From positions 4,030,001 to 4,094,000 of the forward strand of contig FSRV01000001.1 in NCBI GenBank assembly GCA_900142905.1: DNA of 64,000 nt. The letters run 5' to 3'. Of the stretch, positions 46,906-56,646 are shown piece after piece. Position numbers and translations under genes: made by a program. The notes under the pieces are model-generated. The model worked only from the letters and a program-made list of their open reading frames with translations. It did not search any database and had not been told where the DNA came from. Source of the DNA: Burkholderia sp. GAS332. Lineage in GTDB: Bacteria > Pseudomonadota > Gammaproteobacteria > Burkholderiales > Burkholderiaceae. How positions within the stretch are numbered: position 1 is the stretch's first letter; every line of letters starts with the position of its first letter.

Positions 46906-47661
46906 TCAATCGTTGCCGACGGTCTCCGACAAACGTTTGAGCGTGGCCACCCGTGCGCCGATGATGTCGATGCGCCCACGCTCATCGATCACCGGCGTGG
47001 TGGCGTTGAGATACGCGGTCCAAGCCCTTTGTGCGCGCACAAGCGTCGGGCGCGAGCGCACCGGCATCCTCGCTTGCAAGCGCCGGTAATACCGGTTCAG
47101 ATCGAACATCGCGTGTTCGCATTGCGCGTCCGCGGTACAGGCGCGCGGACGGCGCGGCAGGTCGCCGCCGGCGCTGATTCTGGCCACCGCGCTGCGTAGC
47201 GCAAGCGCGCGGTCACGCACCGGCTGCAACTGCATATCGGCTTCGGCCAACACGTACATCGAGCCGTGCGTCGTCGCGAACACAGCCGCCAGCAACTGCT
47301 TCTCGACATCGCGCGAGGCCTGCCAGCTTGCCTGGCTCCTTTCCCACGGTTTGCGTTGCGTTTGCGGCAACTTCGCCTGAAGCTGCTGCCACGCGCCGTC
47401 CAACGCGGCCTTCCAGCCGATCCGCGCGTTGTCCATGCACTGCACCTGCCCCGTCGTCGGCGACATGTCGCTGCGTGCAAGACAGGCGCGCATCGACGCG
47501 TCGATCGGATCGGCGGCGGCGACTTCGGCACGCGCCGCCGAAGGCATCACACCGAGCGTCACAGCAAGCACCGCGCCGAGCACCACCGCCGACGTCAAGG
47601 CGAGCGCGCCAAACGCGCGCCGCCAGACGTCAGCGCCCAACCGGGACGTCACTCCCCTCAT
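46906..47661 (-). CDS. LprI/DUF1311-family secreted protein
   Basis: This 251-residue protein has a long signal sequence (hydrophobic about residues 17-38, ending MPSAARAEVAAA). The mature part has the LprI-type pattern: paired Cys and the W-x-x-x-L-x-x-x-Y/W-x-x-L arrangement in CLARSDMSPTTGQVQCMDNA, GWKAALDGAWQQLQAKLPQT and PWERSQASWQASRDVEKQLL, with a second, weaker copy after residue 190. LprI of Mycobacterium inhibits lysozyme; this activity is not shown here. The ATG at 47661 lies two bases after the stop of the decarboxylase gene, so the pair is probably co-translated. Confidence 0.75.
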   Translation of the reverse strand: MRGVTSRLGADVWRRAFGALALTSAVVLGAVLAVTLGVMPSAARAEVAAADPIDASMRACLARSDMSPTTGQVQCMDNARIGWKAALDGAWQQLQAKLPQTQRKPWERSQASWQASRDVEKQLLAAVFATTHGSMYVLAEADMQLQPVRDRALALRSAVARISAGGDLPRRPRACTADAQCEHAMFDLNRYYRRLQARMPVRSRPTLVRAQRAWTAYLNATTPVIDERGRIDIIGARVATLKRLSETVGND

Positions 47662-47663
47662 CG

Positions 47664-49949
47664 TCAGGCGCGCACGCAATCGACGAAGTATTCGATGCGC
47701 CCGTTGATGGTTTCGCCGACCAGCCCATGGATATCCGTGTGGAAACCCGGGAAGCGCTCGTTGAACTCGCGCGCGAAACGCAGATAGTTGACGATGGTCT
47801 TGTTGAAGCGCTCGCCCGGAATCAGCAGCGGAATGCCCGGCGGATACGGCGTCAACAGAATCGACGTGACGCGGCCTTCGAGTTCGTCGATCGGTACCCG
47901 GTCGATCTCGCGGTGCGCGAGCTTGGCGAATGCATCCGACGGCTTCATCGCCGGTTCCATGCTCGACAGGTACATCTCGGTCGTCAGGCGCGCAATGTCG
48001 TTCGCGCGGTAGACGCTGTGAATCTGCTGGCACAGATCGCGCAGACCGACACGCTCATACATCGGATGATGCGCGACAAACTTGGGCAGCACGCGCCACA
48101 GCGGCTGGTTGTTGTCGTAGTCGTCCTTGAACTGCTGGAGTTCGGTGACCATCGAGTTCCAACGGCCCTTGGTGATGCCGATCGTGAACATGATGAAGAA
48201 CGAATACAGACCGGTCTTCTCGACAATGATGCCGTGCTCGGCCAGATACTTCGTGACGATCGCAGCAGGAATGCCCGATTCACCAAAGCCGCCGTCCATG
48301 TCCAGGCCCGGCGTGACGATGGTCGCCTTGATCGGGTCGAGCATATTAAAACCATCCGCGAGCGCGCCGAAGCCATGCCACGCATCGTTCGGGCGCAGCA
48401 TCCAGTCTTCACGCGAGCCGATGCCCTCTTCCGCGAACGTCTCCGGACCCCACACCTTGAAGAACCAGTCGTCAGCGTATTCGTCGTCGACCTTGCGCAT
48501 GGCGCGGCGGAAGTCGAGCGCTTCGGCAATCGACTCTTCAACCAGAGCCGTGCCGCCCGGCGCTTCCATCATGGCCGCAGCCACGTCGCACGACGCGATG
48601 ATCGCGTACTGCGGGCTGGTCGACGTGTGCATCAGATACGCTTCGTTGAAGCGGTGCTTGTCGAAACGGCTGTTCTTCGAATCTTGCACGACGATCTGCG
48701 ATGCCTGCGAAATACCCGCCAGCAGCTTGTGCGTGGAGTGCGTCGCGAACACCAGTGCGCCGATGCGCGGACGGCCCGCGCCGATCGCATGCATGTCCTG
48801 ATAGAACTCGTGGAACTCGGCGTGCGGCAGCCAGGCTTCGTCGAAGTGCAGCGTATCGAGCCAGTCGCCCAGCATTTCCTTGATCATCTCGACGTTGTAG
48901 ATCACGCCGTCGTAGGTGCTCTGCGTGATGGTCAGGATGCGCGGCTTGAGGTTCGGGTTTTTCGCCATCGCCTCGCGTGCGAACGGATTCGCGAGGATCT
49001 TCTTCTTGATGTTTTCCGGTTCGAACTCGCTGCGCGGAATCGGACCGATGATGCCGAAGTTATTCCGCGTGGGCGTGAGGAACACCGGAATCGCGCCGGT
49101 CATGGTGATCGCGTGCAGGATCGACTTGTGGCAGTTGCGGTCCACCAGCACGATGTCGCCCGGCGCCACCGTGCCGTGCCAGACGATCTTGTTCGAGGTC
49201 GACGTGCCGTTGGTCACGAAGAACACGTGGTCGGCGCTGAAAATACGCGCGGCATTGCGCTCGGAGGCCGCAATCGGGCCGGTGTGGTCGAGCAGTTGCC
49301 CGAGTTCGTCGACGGCATTGCAGACGTCGGCGCGCAGCATGTTCTCGCCGAAGAACTGGTGGAACATCTGGCCAAGCGGGCTCTTCAGGAACGCGACGCC
49401 GCCCGAGTGCCCCGGGCAATGCCAGGAATAAGAGCCTTCGTCCGCGTACTGCACCAGTTCCTTGAAGAACGGCGGCGAGAGCGAATCCAGGTACACCTTG
49501 GTTTCGCGGATGATGTGGCGCGCGACGAACTCCGGCGTGTCCTCGAACATGTGGATGAAGCCATGCAGTTCGCGCAGGATGTCGTTCGGCAAATGGCGCG
49601 AGGTGCGCGTTTCGCCGTACAGGAAGATCGGAATGTCCGCGTTGCGGCGGCGCACTTCCGTCACGAACCCGCGCAGCGCGATGATCGCGGCCGCCAGTTC
49701 CGGCGTCTCGCCTTCCACGACGACGTTTTCGGCATACGGCAGCAGCTCGTCGTCGTCGATCGACAGGATAAAGCACGACGCGCGGCTCGACTGCTGCGCG
49801 AACGAAGTCAGGTCGCCGTAGCTCGTCAACCCGAGCACTTCCGCGCCTTCTTTCTCGATAGCTTCGGCCAAAGCCCGGATGCCGGAACCCGAGATGTTCT
49901 CGGAGCGAAAATCTTCGTCGATGATGACGACGGGAAAACGAAACTTCAT
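47664..49949 (-). CDS. Orn/Lys/Arg decarboxylase, PLP-dependent (fold type I)
   Basis: The 761-residue enzyme has the domain order of the inducible bacterial basic amino acid decarboxylases: a response-regulator-like wing domain (MKFRFPVVIIDEDFRSENIS, CFILSIDDDELLP), the PLP core with SWHCPGHSGGVAFLKSPLGQ and the PLP lysine in FATHSTHKLLAGISQASQIV, and the C-terminal domain (PYPPGIPLLIPGERFNKTIV). It decarboxylates arginine, lysine or ornithine; sequence alone does not decide which. Such enzymes consume protons in acid stress or make polyamines. No antiporter gene is adjacent. The upstream dcd gene ends in a terminator, so this gene should have its own promoter. Confidence 0.93.
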   Translation of the reverse strand: MKFRFPVVIIDEDFRSENISGSGIRALAEAIEKEGAEVLGLTSYGDLTSFAQQSSRASCFILSIDDDELLPYAENVVVEGETPELAAAIIALRGFVTEVRRRNADIPIFLYGETRTSRHLPNDILRELHGFIHMFEDTPEFVARHIIRETKVYLDSLSPPFFKELVQYADEGSYSWHCPGHSGGVAFLKSPLGQMFHQFFGENMLRADVCNAVDELGQLLDHTGPIAASERNAARIFSADHVFFVTNGTSTSNKIVWHGTVAPGDIVLVDRNCHKSILHAITMTGAIPVFLTPTRNNFGIIGPIPRSEFEPENIKKKILANPFAREAMAKNPNLKPRILTITQSTYDGVIYNVEMIKEMLGDWLDTLHFDEAWLPHAEFHEFYQDMHAIGAGRPRIGALVFATHSTHKLLAGISQASQIVVQDSKNSRFDKHRFNEAYLMHTSTSPQYAIIASCDVAAAMMEAPGGTALVEESIAEALDFRRAMRKVDDEYADDWFFKVWGPETFAEEGIGSREDWMLRPNDAWHGFGALADGFNMLDPIKATIVTPGLDMDGGFGESGIPAAIVTKYLAEHGIIVEKTGLYSFFIMFTIGITKGRWNSMVTELQQFKDDYDNNQPLWRVLPKFVAHHPMYERVGLRDLCQQIHSVYRANDIARLTTEMYLSSMEPAMKPSDAFAKLAHREIDRVPIDELEGRVTSILLTPYPPGIPLLIPGERFNKTIVNYLRFAREFNERFPGFHTDIHGLVGETINGRIEYFVDCVRA

Positions 49950-49962
49950 GGGCGATTCTCCA

Positions 49963-49998
49963 AAAAGAACGACCGCTGCATTTGACTAAGCAGCGGTC
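49963..49998 (-). terminator. Rho-independent terminator of dcd
   Basis: On the minus strand GACCGCTGC-N10-GCAGCGGTC forms a 9-bp stem followed by GTTCTTTTTGG. It lies between the dcd stop and the decarboxylase start. Confidence 0.82.
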
Positions 49999-50033
49999 AC
50001 CCGAATAGCTGGTGGGTCAGTACGCTGCCGACG

Positions 50034-50603
50034 TCACGTCTTGGGCAACGTGACGCCGTGCTGACCTTGATATTTGCCGCCGCGATCCGCGTACGACGTT
50101 TCACAAATTTCGTCGCTTTCGAAAAACAGCACCTGGGCGACGCCTTCGTTCGCGTAGATTTTCGCAGGCAAAGGTGTCGTATTCGAGAATTCGAGCGTGA
50201 CGTGCCCTTCCCATTCCGGCTCGAACGGCGTGACGTTGACGATGATCCCGCAACGCGCATAGGTGGATTTGCCCAGGCACACGGTCAGGACGCTGCGCGG
50301 AATGCGGAAATACTCAACCGTGCGAGCCAGCGCGAACGAATTCGGCGGGATGATGCAGACATCACCCTTGAAGTCGACAAACGACTTCTCGTCAAAGTTC
50401 TTCGGATCGACGATCGTCGAGTTGATATTGGTGAAAATCTTGAATTCGTCGGCGCAGCGGATGTCGTAGCCGTAGCTCGACGTGCCGTAGCTGACAATCT
50501 TCCGGCCGTCTTCGGAAACGCGGACCTGATCGGGTGCAAACGGTTCGATCATGTTGTGCGACTCGGCCATGCGCCGGATCCACTTGTCGGATTTGATAGT
50601 CAT
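50034..50603 (-). CDS. dcd: dCTP deaminase
   Basis: The enzyme converts dCTP to dUTP for thymidylate synthesis. The 189-residue product has the exact family length and motifs: [20 protein letters not shown] at the start, [36 protein letters not shown] with the catalytic Ser-Arg region, and [20 protein letters not shown] with the catalytic Glu, then the C-terminal [14 protein letters not shown]. The frame upstream to 50669 is not part of the protein. Confidence 0.96.
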   Translation of the reverse strand: MTIKSDKWIRRMAESHNMIEPFAPDQVRVSEDGRKIVSYGTSSYGYDIRCADEFKIFTNINSTIVDPKNFDEKSFVDFKGDVCIIPPNSFALARTVEYFRIPRSVLTVCLGKSTYARCGIIVNVTPFEPEWEGHVTLEFSNTTPLPAKIYANEGVAQVLFFESDEICETSYADRGGKYQGQHGVTLPKT

Positions 50604-50926
50604 AGGTGAACGCTGCTCGACTTGAGTGACAGGTGTGTGACGGGTAACAACCCGGTAGATACCGGGCAACTTTAGGCAAACTCGCGGGGGAGGGCCTGAG
50701 CGGAACGCCGTTCAAACGGACGCCCCCGGACTACGCACCCCGGACTCGGCGCCGCCGGCTACGCGCCCCGGGCTCTGCGCCCCCAACGAAAGGCGCTTAT
50801 TTTACGCGATCGGGAGAATGCTGCTGCGAGTAGAGCCTGAGTGCGGCCCGCTACCCGTGCTGAAGCCGTGGCAATGCGGTCAAGCAGCCGCGCCGCACGC
50901 AGACGACGCACGCGGCGCGTAGGCGC

Positions 50927-51460
50927 TCATTGGCGAATCAGCCCGCACGCGAGCGCGGGGCCTGCGCCATGCTGCGGATACGCGTAAGGGTCGCTCGCGT
51001 CGTGATGCAGCAGCACGGCGCGTTGCAACACCGAGCGGATACCGTCAAGCGACACGTCCGGCGCAACAATGAAGCCGGTGGCCACACCGTTCGCGTCCGC
51101 GTGGATGTTGCCAAGGTCGCCTTCGACCCGGGCGCCTGCTTTGAGACGCTCGGCTGCCGGCGAGAACACCTGGCCGGCGCTGGAGCCGTCGGCGGCATTG
51201 CAGTCGCCGCGCTCGTGGATCTGCAGAGCGTGATCGCTATCGGGCGGCAAGCCCGCGAGATTGTAGGTGACCTGCACGCCGTCCGAACGCTCGATGAACG
51301 TGACGAGGCCGCGCGCCTGATTGCCCACGGTGGGCAGCAACTGCGCGTCGGCACGCTTTTCCTGTGGTCTCAGGAACGTGCTACAGCCGCATAACAGCAC
51401 GCTGCTGGCAGCCAGGACGATGAACGCATGCACCGCCTGCCCGTCGATTCGTTTTCCCAT
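50927..51460 (-). CDS. Cu/Zn superoxide dismutase-like lipoprotein lacking most metal ligands
   Basis: This 177-residue protein has a lipoprotein signal peptide (LAASSVLLCGC, lipid Cys26) and an SodC-fold domain. The disulfide cysteines (C87 in HERGDC, C172 in LACGLI) and the zinc Asp (D115 in GDLGN) remain, as do the copper histidines at H82 and H152/153 (AVLLHHDASD). The copper-bridging His of HGFHxH is Gln80 (HALQIH), the zinc His of AGPHFNP is Val98 (AGQVFSP), the zinc His of HVGDLGN is Val112, and the active-site Arg before LACG is Ala169. The fold is kept but dismutase activity is very unlikely. A binding or envelope-protective role is possible. It lies between dcd and the Mrp gene on the same strand. 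Confidence 0.85.
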   Translation of the reverse strand: MGKRIDGQAVHAFIVLAASSVLLCGCSTFLRPQEKRADAQLLPTVGNQARGLVTFIERSDGVQVTYNLAGLPPDSDHALQIHERGDCNAADGSSAGQVFSPAAERLKAGARVEGDLGNIHADANGVATGFIVAPDVSLDGIRSVLQRAVLLHHDASDPYAYPQHGAGPALACGLIRQ

Positions 51461-51591
51461 GCGATCCTCTTGCCGGCCTGGCGGCCGCCCCTGCGGCCGC
51501 TGAGCCGAACTTGTGAAGTCGACATGATACCGCGAGACCAGGCGCAAATTGACGCCTTGGCCCCGCTTTGACCCCTTGTCCGAATGGCTAC

Positions 51592-52680
51592 TCAGGTGTT
51601 CTGGACAACGATGCTGGGAAATTTGGAGGTCATGTCGCGAGCCCGCTCGGCGATATGGACCGCAACCTTGCGCGCAATCGACCGGTAGATCTCAGCGATA
51701 CGCCCTTCCGGATCCGCCACGACGGTCGGTGTGCCGGAGTCGGCCTGCTCACGGATGGCGATATCGAGCGGCAGGCTGCCGAGCACGTCGACGCCATACT
51801 CTTTGCCCATCCGCTCGCCGCCGCCCGCGCCGAAGATATGCTCTTCGTGGCCGCAATTCGAGCAGATATGCATCCCCATGTTCTCGACAATGCCGAGGAT
51901 CGGAATGCCGACCTTCTCGAACATCTTGAGGCCCTTCTTCGCGTCGAGCAGCGCGATGTCCTGCGGCGTGGTGACGATCACGGCGCCCGTTACCGGCACG
52001 CGCTGCGACAAGGTCAGCTGAATGTCGCCGGTGCCCGGCGGCATGTCGACGATCAGGTAGTCGAGGTCCTGCCAGTTGGTCTGCCGCAACAGCTGTTCGA
52101 GCGCTGAAGTGGCCATCGGGCCGCGCCACACCATCGGGTTGTCCTGCTCGATCAGAAAGCCGATCGAGTTGGCCTGCAAGCCGTGGCCGGTCATCGGGTT
52201 CATCGACTTTTCGTCGGGCGATTCCGGACGGCCGGTAATCCCGAGCATCATCGGCAGCGAGGGGCCGTAGATGTCCGCGTCGAGGATGCCGACCGACGCG
52301 CCTTCGCTCGCCAGTGCCAGCGCGAGGTTCACGGCGGTCGTGCTCTTGCCGACGCCACCCTTGCCCGACGCCACCGCGACGATGTTTTTAACGTTCGGCA
52401 ATAGTTTGACGCCGCGCTGCACGGTGTGCGCAGCGATGTTCTGGGACACCTCGACGCGTGCGTTCGCCACGCCGGAGACGGCTTTCAGCGCGTCGGCAAA
52501 TTGTGCGCGGACCGCTTCAAACTGCCGTTTGGCCGGATAGCCGAGTACCACCTCGAGGCTAACCGTGTCACCCTCCACGGTCACATTCTTGATGTTCTTG
52601 GCAACCGCGTAGGGCTTGCCCGTGTTGGGGTCAGTGACGGCCGCGAGGGCGGCGTCGACCAAAGCCCGATCGATACTCAT
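51592..52680 (-). CDS. apbC: Iron-sulfur cluster carrier protein ApbC/Mrp
   Basis: This 362-residue P-loop ATPase of the Mrp/NBP35 family carries and delivers Fe-S clusters. An N-terminal MIP18-like domain (residues 1-90) precedes the deviant Walker A SGKGGVGKST (105-114), and the protein has DADIYGPSLPMMLG, LDYLIVDMPPGTGDIQLTLS and the cluster-binding C-x-x-C in MHICSNCGHEEHIFG. The start MSIDRALVDAALAAV at 52680 is the family N-terminus; the frame to 52734 is longer without similarity. As in many proteobacteria it lies next to metG in divergent orientation, here with an OmpA-family lipoprotein gene between. Confidence 0.95.
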   Translation of the reverse strand: MSIDRALVDAALAAVTDPNTGKPYAVAKNIKNVTVEGDTVSLEVVLGYPAKRQFEAVRAQFADALKAVSGVANARVEVSQNIAAHTVQRGVKLLPNVKNIVAVASGKGGVGKSTTAVNLALALASEGASVGILDADIYGPSLPMMLGITGRPESPDEKSMNPMTGHGLQANSIGFLIEQDNPMVWRGPMATSALEQLLRQTNWQDLDYLIVDMPPGTGDIQLTLSQRVPVTGAVIVTTPQDIALLDAKKGLKMFEKVGIPILGIVENMGMHICSNCGHEEHIFGAGGGERMGKEYGVDVLGSLPLDIAIREQADSGTPTVVADPEGRIAEIYRSIARKVAVHIAERARDMTSKFPSIVVQNT

Positions 52681-53011
52681 TGACACTCCGTGGGGAACAC
52701 TTGCGGCGCGGCGGAATCGAAGCTTCGGCCGCACGCCGGATTTTGAAAAAAATTGTTAGACAGCATTGCTAAAACCGGGCTTGCCGTGCACCCTTCGGGC
52801 AGGCGGAACGCCATGGGGTCGCATCGCTGCGTACTTCAGTCATCATTGTAGTGGCTGACGCCAAGCCTTGCCGGAAGACCCTTCTCCACTGTCGGACCGG
52901 GACGGGAGAAGACGCAGGATTCTCGTATTATCGACTTGCATGCTTTACGACCGTCACGTCCAGCGGATAGATTTATCGCTTCCACCCGCTTCACTCAAGA
53001 GGAATCAAAAA
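52681..53011. other. Divergent region between apbC and the OmpA-family lipoprotein gene
   Basis: This 331-bp stretch should hold both promoters. The lipoprotein-proximal part (52915-52985) is A+T-richer, with CTCGTATTATCGACTTGCAT as a possible promoter segment, but no clear -35/-10 pair is seen. A reading frame from 52868 extends the lipoprotein gene but ends in poor similarity and is not used. Confidence 0.4.
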
Positions 53012-53665
53012 ATGAATGCAAAAATCATGACTCGCTTTGCCGTTTTCGCCGTGGCCGGTTCGCTGCTGGCAGGCTGCGCAAGCCAACAAGGCACTGACAC
53101 GGCCGTCGGCACAGGCGTGGGCGCCGCCACCGGCGCGGCAATCGGTGCGATCTTCGGCGGCGGCAAGGGCGCGGCAATCGGCGCGGGCGCTGGCGCAGCG
53201 GTCGGCGGCATCACCGGCTACAACTGGCAAGCCATTCACAACAAGCTGTCGGGCGCCACCAAGGGTACCGGCACGCAGATCACCGAACAGCCGGACGGCT
53301 CGCTCAAGCTGAACATCCCGAGCTCGGTCACGTTCGACACCAACAGCTATGCGGTCAAGCCGTCGTTCGCGCCGGTACTGGATCAGCTGACGCAGACCAT
53401 GCAACAGAATCCGGAACTGATCGCCCAAGTGATCGGCTATACGGATAGCACGGGTCAGCCGGCTTACAACCAGACGCTGTCGGTCAACCGCGCGGAAAGC
53501 GTGACGGGCTATCTGGGGCAACGCGGCGTTGCGCCGCAACGCCTGTCGGCATCAGGCATGGGCCAGAACCAGCCGATCGCTGACAACAACACCGAAGCCG
53601 GCCGTGCAGCAAACCGCCGTGTGGAAATCTATCTGCGCGCCACGGCTCAGCACGCCACGCAATAA
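53012..53665 (+). CDS. OmpA-family outer-membrane lipoprotein with glycine zipper (YiaD-like)
   Basis: This 217-residue protein has a lipoprotein signal (FAVFAVAGSLLAGC, Cys22), a glycine-zipper stretch (about 34-70: VGTGVGAATGAAIGAIFGGG and GAGAGAAVGGITGYNW) that can insert in membranes, and an OmpA peptidoglycan-binding domain (about 110-212). That domain shows SSVTFDTNSYAVKPSFAPVL, QVIGYTDSTGQPAYNQTLSV with the TD...N residues, and GMGQNQPIADNNTEAGRAAN followed by RRVEIYL, where Asn and Arg bind diaminopimelate. It anchors the outer membrane to the wall. The ATG follows AAGAGGAATC. Confidence 0.92.
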   Translation: MNAKIMTRFAVFAVAGSLLAGCASQQGTDTAVGTGVGAATGAAIGAIFGGGKGAAIGAGAGAAVGGITGYNWQAIHNKLSGATKGTGTQITEQPDGSLKLNIPSSVTFDTNSYAVKPSFAPVLDQLTQTMQQNPELIAQVIGYTDSTGQPAYNQTLSVNRAESVTGYLGQRGVAPQRLSASGMGQNQPIADNNTEAGRAANRRVEIYLRATAQHATQ

Positions 53666-54069
53666 GGGCACAGCAGGAAAGAGGACGATGCCGCCGGGCG
53701 CCAGGCTTTTGCCGCTGGCGTCCGGTACGCCGTAAAAAGCGGAGGAAGGAGAATCTCGCACGAGAACGAAAAAAATTTCGAACTCTGCCGAAAATCCGCG
53801 GTCTGTCTTTACGGTACGTGGCTGGCGAAGCCGGCGCGTCACCATTCTCCTCTTGTCGTTGTTGCTCCGGGGTTAATAGCCCCGGTTTTTTTTGGGCGCT
53901 CGCTTTTCGCCCCGCAGGAAGTCCCCCGCCCCGAAGGAAGTCCCCTTGGGGGATTGCGGGACAAAGCTGCCCGCGCCAGTAACCGCCCAGCCGAGGCGCC
54001 CCAGTCCGCGCCGGGCGCCTGCCCTGCTAGAATCAACGTTTCGTCCCACCGCAGGCTCCCACCATCCTT
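53666..54069. other. Region between the OmpA-family lipoprotein gene and metG
   Basis: The 404-bp stretch contains the terminator at 53867-53893. A TAGAAT at 54028-54033, about 37 bp upstream of the metG ATG, could be its -10 box, though no matching -35 is seen. Nothing else is recognisable. Confidence 0.45.
53867..53893 (+). terminator. Rho-independent terminator downstream of the OmpA-family lipoprotein gene
   Basis: CCGGGG-TTAATAG-CCCCGG is followed by eight T residues. It lies 200 bp after the lipoprotein stop, so the transcript has a long 3' tail or another short RNA ends here. Confidence 0.88.
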
Positions 54070-56205
54070 ATGTCAGCACCCGCAACCGATCTCTCCGCAG
54101 GCGCGCCGTCAGGCCGTCGCCAGGTTCTCGTCACGTCGGCCCTTCCGTATGCGAATGGGCAAATCCATATTGGCCATCTGGTCGAATATATCCAGACGGA
54201 CATCTGGGTCCGGACGTTGCGAATGCACGGGCACGAGGTCTACTACGTGGGCGCCGACGACACGCACGGCACGCCGGTCATGCTGCGCGCGGAGAAGGAA
54301 GGTCTGACGCCGAAGCAGCTGATCGACCGCGTCTGGCAAGAGCACAAGCGCGATTTCGACAGCTTCGGGATTTCGTTCGACAATTACTACTCGACCGATT
54401 CCGAAGAGAATCGCGTGCTGAGCGAATCGGTCTACCTTGCGCTCAAGGACGCCGGCCTGATCGAAGCGCGCGAGATCGAACAGGCCTACGACCCCGTCAA
54501 GGAAATGTTCCTGCCGGACCGGTTCATCAAGGGCGAATGCCCGAAGTGCGGCGCGAAGGATCAATACGGCGACAGTTGCGAAGTATGCGGTTCGACCTAC
54601 CTGCCGACCGAACTGGTCAATCCGTATTCGGTCGTCTCGGGCGCCACGCCGATTCGTAAGACCTCGACGCACTACTTTTTCCGCCTGTCCGATCCGCGCT
54701 GCGAGAATTTCCTGCGCGCGTGGGTCAGCGGCCTCGCACAGCCGGAAGCCACCAACAAGATGCGCGAATGGCTCGGCGACGCCGGCGAAGCCAAGCTCGC
54801 CGACTGGGATATTTCGCGCGACGCGCCGTACTTCGGCTTCGAAATTCCGGGCGCGCCGGGCAAGTATTTCTACGTGTGGCTGGACGCACCGGTCGGCTAC
54901 TACGCGAGCTTCAAGAACCTTGCCGAAAAACGTGGCCTCGATTTCGACGCGTGGATTCGCAAGGGCTCGACCGCCGAGCAGTATCACTTCATCGGCAAAG
55001 ACATTCTGTATTTCCACACGCTGTTCTGGCCGGCCATGCTCGAATTCTCGGGCCACCGCACGCCGACCAACGTGTTCGCGCACGGCTTCCTGACGGTGGA
55101 CGGCGCCAAGATGTCGAAGTCGCGCGGCACATTCATCACGGCGCAAAGCGTGATCGACACGGGCCTCAATCCGGAATGGCTGCGCTACTACTTCGCCGCC
55201 AAGCTGAACAGCACGATGGAAGACCTCGACCTGAACCTCGACGACTTCCAGGCGCGCGTGAACAGCGATCTGGTCGGCAAATACGTGAACATCGCGAGCC
55301 GCGCGGCCGGCTTCCTGATCAAGCGTTTCGACGGTCGCGTGCAGGACAGCGCGATGCAGCACCCGCTGCTCGCCACGCTGCGCGCCGCCGTGCCGCAAAT
55401 CGCCGCGAACTACGAAGCGCGCGAGTACAACCGCGCGCTACGTCAGACCATGGAACTGGCCGACGCGGTCAATGCATACGTCGACACCGCCAAGCCCTGG
55501 GATCAGGCGAAAGATCCGGCCAACGCAGTCGCATTGCACGAAACCTGCAGCGTGAGTATCGAGGCGTTCCGCCTGCTGTCGCTGGCGCTCAAGCCGGTGT
55601 TGCCGAAACTGGCGGAAGCGGTCGAAGCCTTCCTCGGTATCGAGCCGCTGGTGTGGGCCGACGCGAATGTGCCGTTGAGCTCCGCGCGTCCGATCAATGC
55701 GTACAAGCATTTGATGACGCGCGTCGATCCGAAGCAGATCGAGGCGCTCATCGCAGCGAATCGCGACTCGCTGCAAGCCACGCCGGAGGCTGCGGCGCCG
55801 GCGGATGCAAAGACCAAGTCGAAGGCAGCGAAAGCCGCGGCCGCCGACAAGGACGAAACACCGGGCATCATCTCGATCGACGACTTCGCCAAGATCGATC
55901 TGCGCATCGCGAAGATCGTCGACTGCAAGGCGGTGGAAGGCTCGGACAAGCTGCTGCAACTGACGCTCGACGTCGGCGAAGAGAAAACACGCAACGTGTT
56001 CTCGGGCATCAAGTCGGCCTATCAGCCGGAGCAACTGGTCGGCAAGCTGACGGTGATGGTCGCGAACCTCGCCCCCCGCAAGATGAAATTCGGCCTGTCC
56101 GAAGGGATGGTGCTGGCGGCCTCCGCGACTGATGAGAAAGCCGAACCGGGCCTGTACGTGCTCGAGCCGGATAGCGGCGCAAAGCCGGGCATGCGGGTGA
56201 AATAA
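54070..56205 (+). CDS. metG: Methionyl-tRNA synthetase
   Basis: This class I aminoacyl-tRNA synthetase has 711 residues. HIGH is at 33-36 ([16 protein letters not shown]), the zinc-knuckle cysteines begin at 157 ([19 protein letters not shown]) and KMSKS is at 347-351. A linker rich in Ala/Lys (about 575-600) joins the anticodon-binding domain to a C-terminal EMAP/Trbp111-type tRNA-binding domain (about 603-711: [40 protein letters not shown]), which dimerises the enzyme. The [11 protein letters not shown] start lies after a weak ribosome-binding site. Confidence 0.97.
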   Translation: MSAPATDLSAGAPSGRRQVLVTSALPYANGQIHIGHLVEYIQTDIWVRTLRMHGHEVYYVGADDTHGTPVMLRAEKEGLTPKQLIDRVWQEHKRDFDSFGISFDNYYSTDSEENRVLSESVYLALKDAGLIEAREIEQAYDPVKEMFLPDRFIKGECPKCGAKDQYGDSCEVCGSTYLPTELVNPYSVVSGATPIRKTSTHYFFRLSDPRCENFLRAWVSGLAQPEATNKMREWLGDAGEAKLADWDISRDAPYFGFEIPGAPGKYFYVWLDAPVGYYASFKNLAEKRGLDFDAWIRKGSTAEQYHFIGKDILYFHTLFWPAMLEFSGHRTPTNVFAHGFLTVDGAKMSKSRGTFITAQSVIDTGLNPEWLRYYFAAKLNSTMEDLDLNLDDFQARVNSDLVGKYVNIASRAAGFLIKRFDGRVQDSAMQHPLLATLRAAVPQIAANYEAREYNRALRQTMELADAVNAYVDTAKPWDQAKDPANAVALHETCSVSIEAFRLLSLALKPVLPKLAEAVEAFLGIEPLVWADANVPLSSARPINAYKHLMTRVDPKQIEALIAANRDSLQATPEAAAPADAKTKSKAAKAAAADKDETPGIISIDDFAKIDLRIAKIVDCKAVEGSDKLLQLTLDVGEEKTRNVFSGIKSAYQPEQLVGKLTVMVANLAPRKMKFGLSEGMVLAASATDEKAEPGLYVLEPDSGAKPGMRVK

Positions 56206-56646
56206 GGCGGCGCGAGTGTTGTCGCTCGTGTAAAAAACATGTCTTTGGACTTGTGTCGTTCAGCTGAGGTCCCTTTTTGAGGTCTCGAACGGCATAGCAT
56301 CGAAGTCTTGATTTGACGGCCCAGTCGCATCTGCGACTGGGCCGTTTCTCATTGCGTAACACGTTGCGTGGTTCGCGCAAACGCTGAAGGCACGCACAAG
56401 ACGCCATTGATCAAGGCGCGCCGTTTATAACCCCTGTACTACCTCCACGAACAGGAATGCCGTCAAGCTTAACTGCGTGGCATGAAGTGTCTTTGGACAC
56501 ACCTTTCCCTAGCGCAGGCTATTTCAGCCATCTCTGAGGGAACGACAACAGCCGCAGCGACACGCGCCGACTCGAACAGACACGAGACTCGGCCTTCTTA
56601 ATATGTACAGCTCATCATCATGGTGCTTACTAATCAAGGAGTTTCC
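56206..56646. other. Region between metG and the modular effector gene
   Basis: The 441-bp stretch begins with the metG terminator region (hairpin at 56316-56345) and is less G+C-rich than its surroundings. I searched it for the hrp box TTCG-N16-TTCG and for FliA-type promoters and found none. A promoter for the downstream gene is expected in 56400-56640 but cannot be pinned. Confidence 0.4.
56316..56350 (+). terminator. Rho-independent terminator of metG
   Basis: ACGGCCCAGTCGCA and TGCGACTGGGCCGT form a perfect 14-bp stem with a 2-base centre, followed by TTCTC. It lies 110 bp after the metG stop. Confidence 0.75.

Noticed and set aside
47328..49985. 885-codon plus-strand frame antisense to the decarboxylase
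   Set aside because: It is the high-GC shadow of a well-supported gene; its translation is Arg/His-rich with no family features.
56400..56646. hrp (HrpB/HrpX-type) box upstream of the effector gene
   Set aside because: No TTCG-N16-TTCG pair occurs in this interval, so type III co-regulation is not supported by the sequence.
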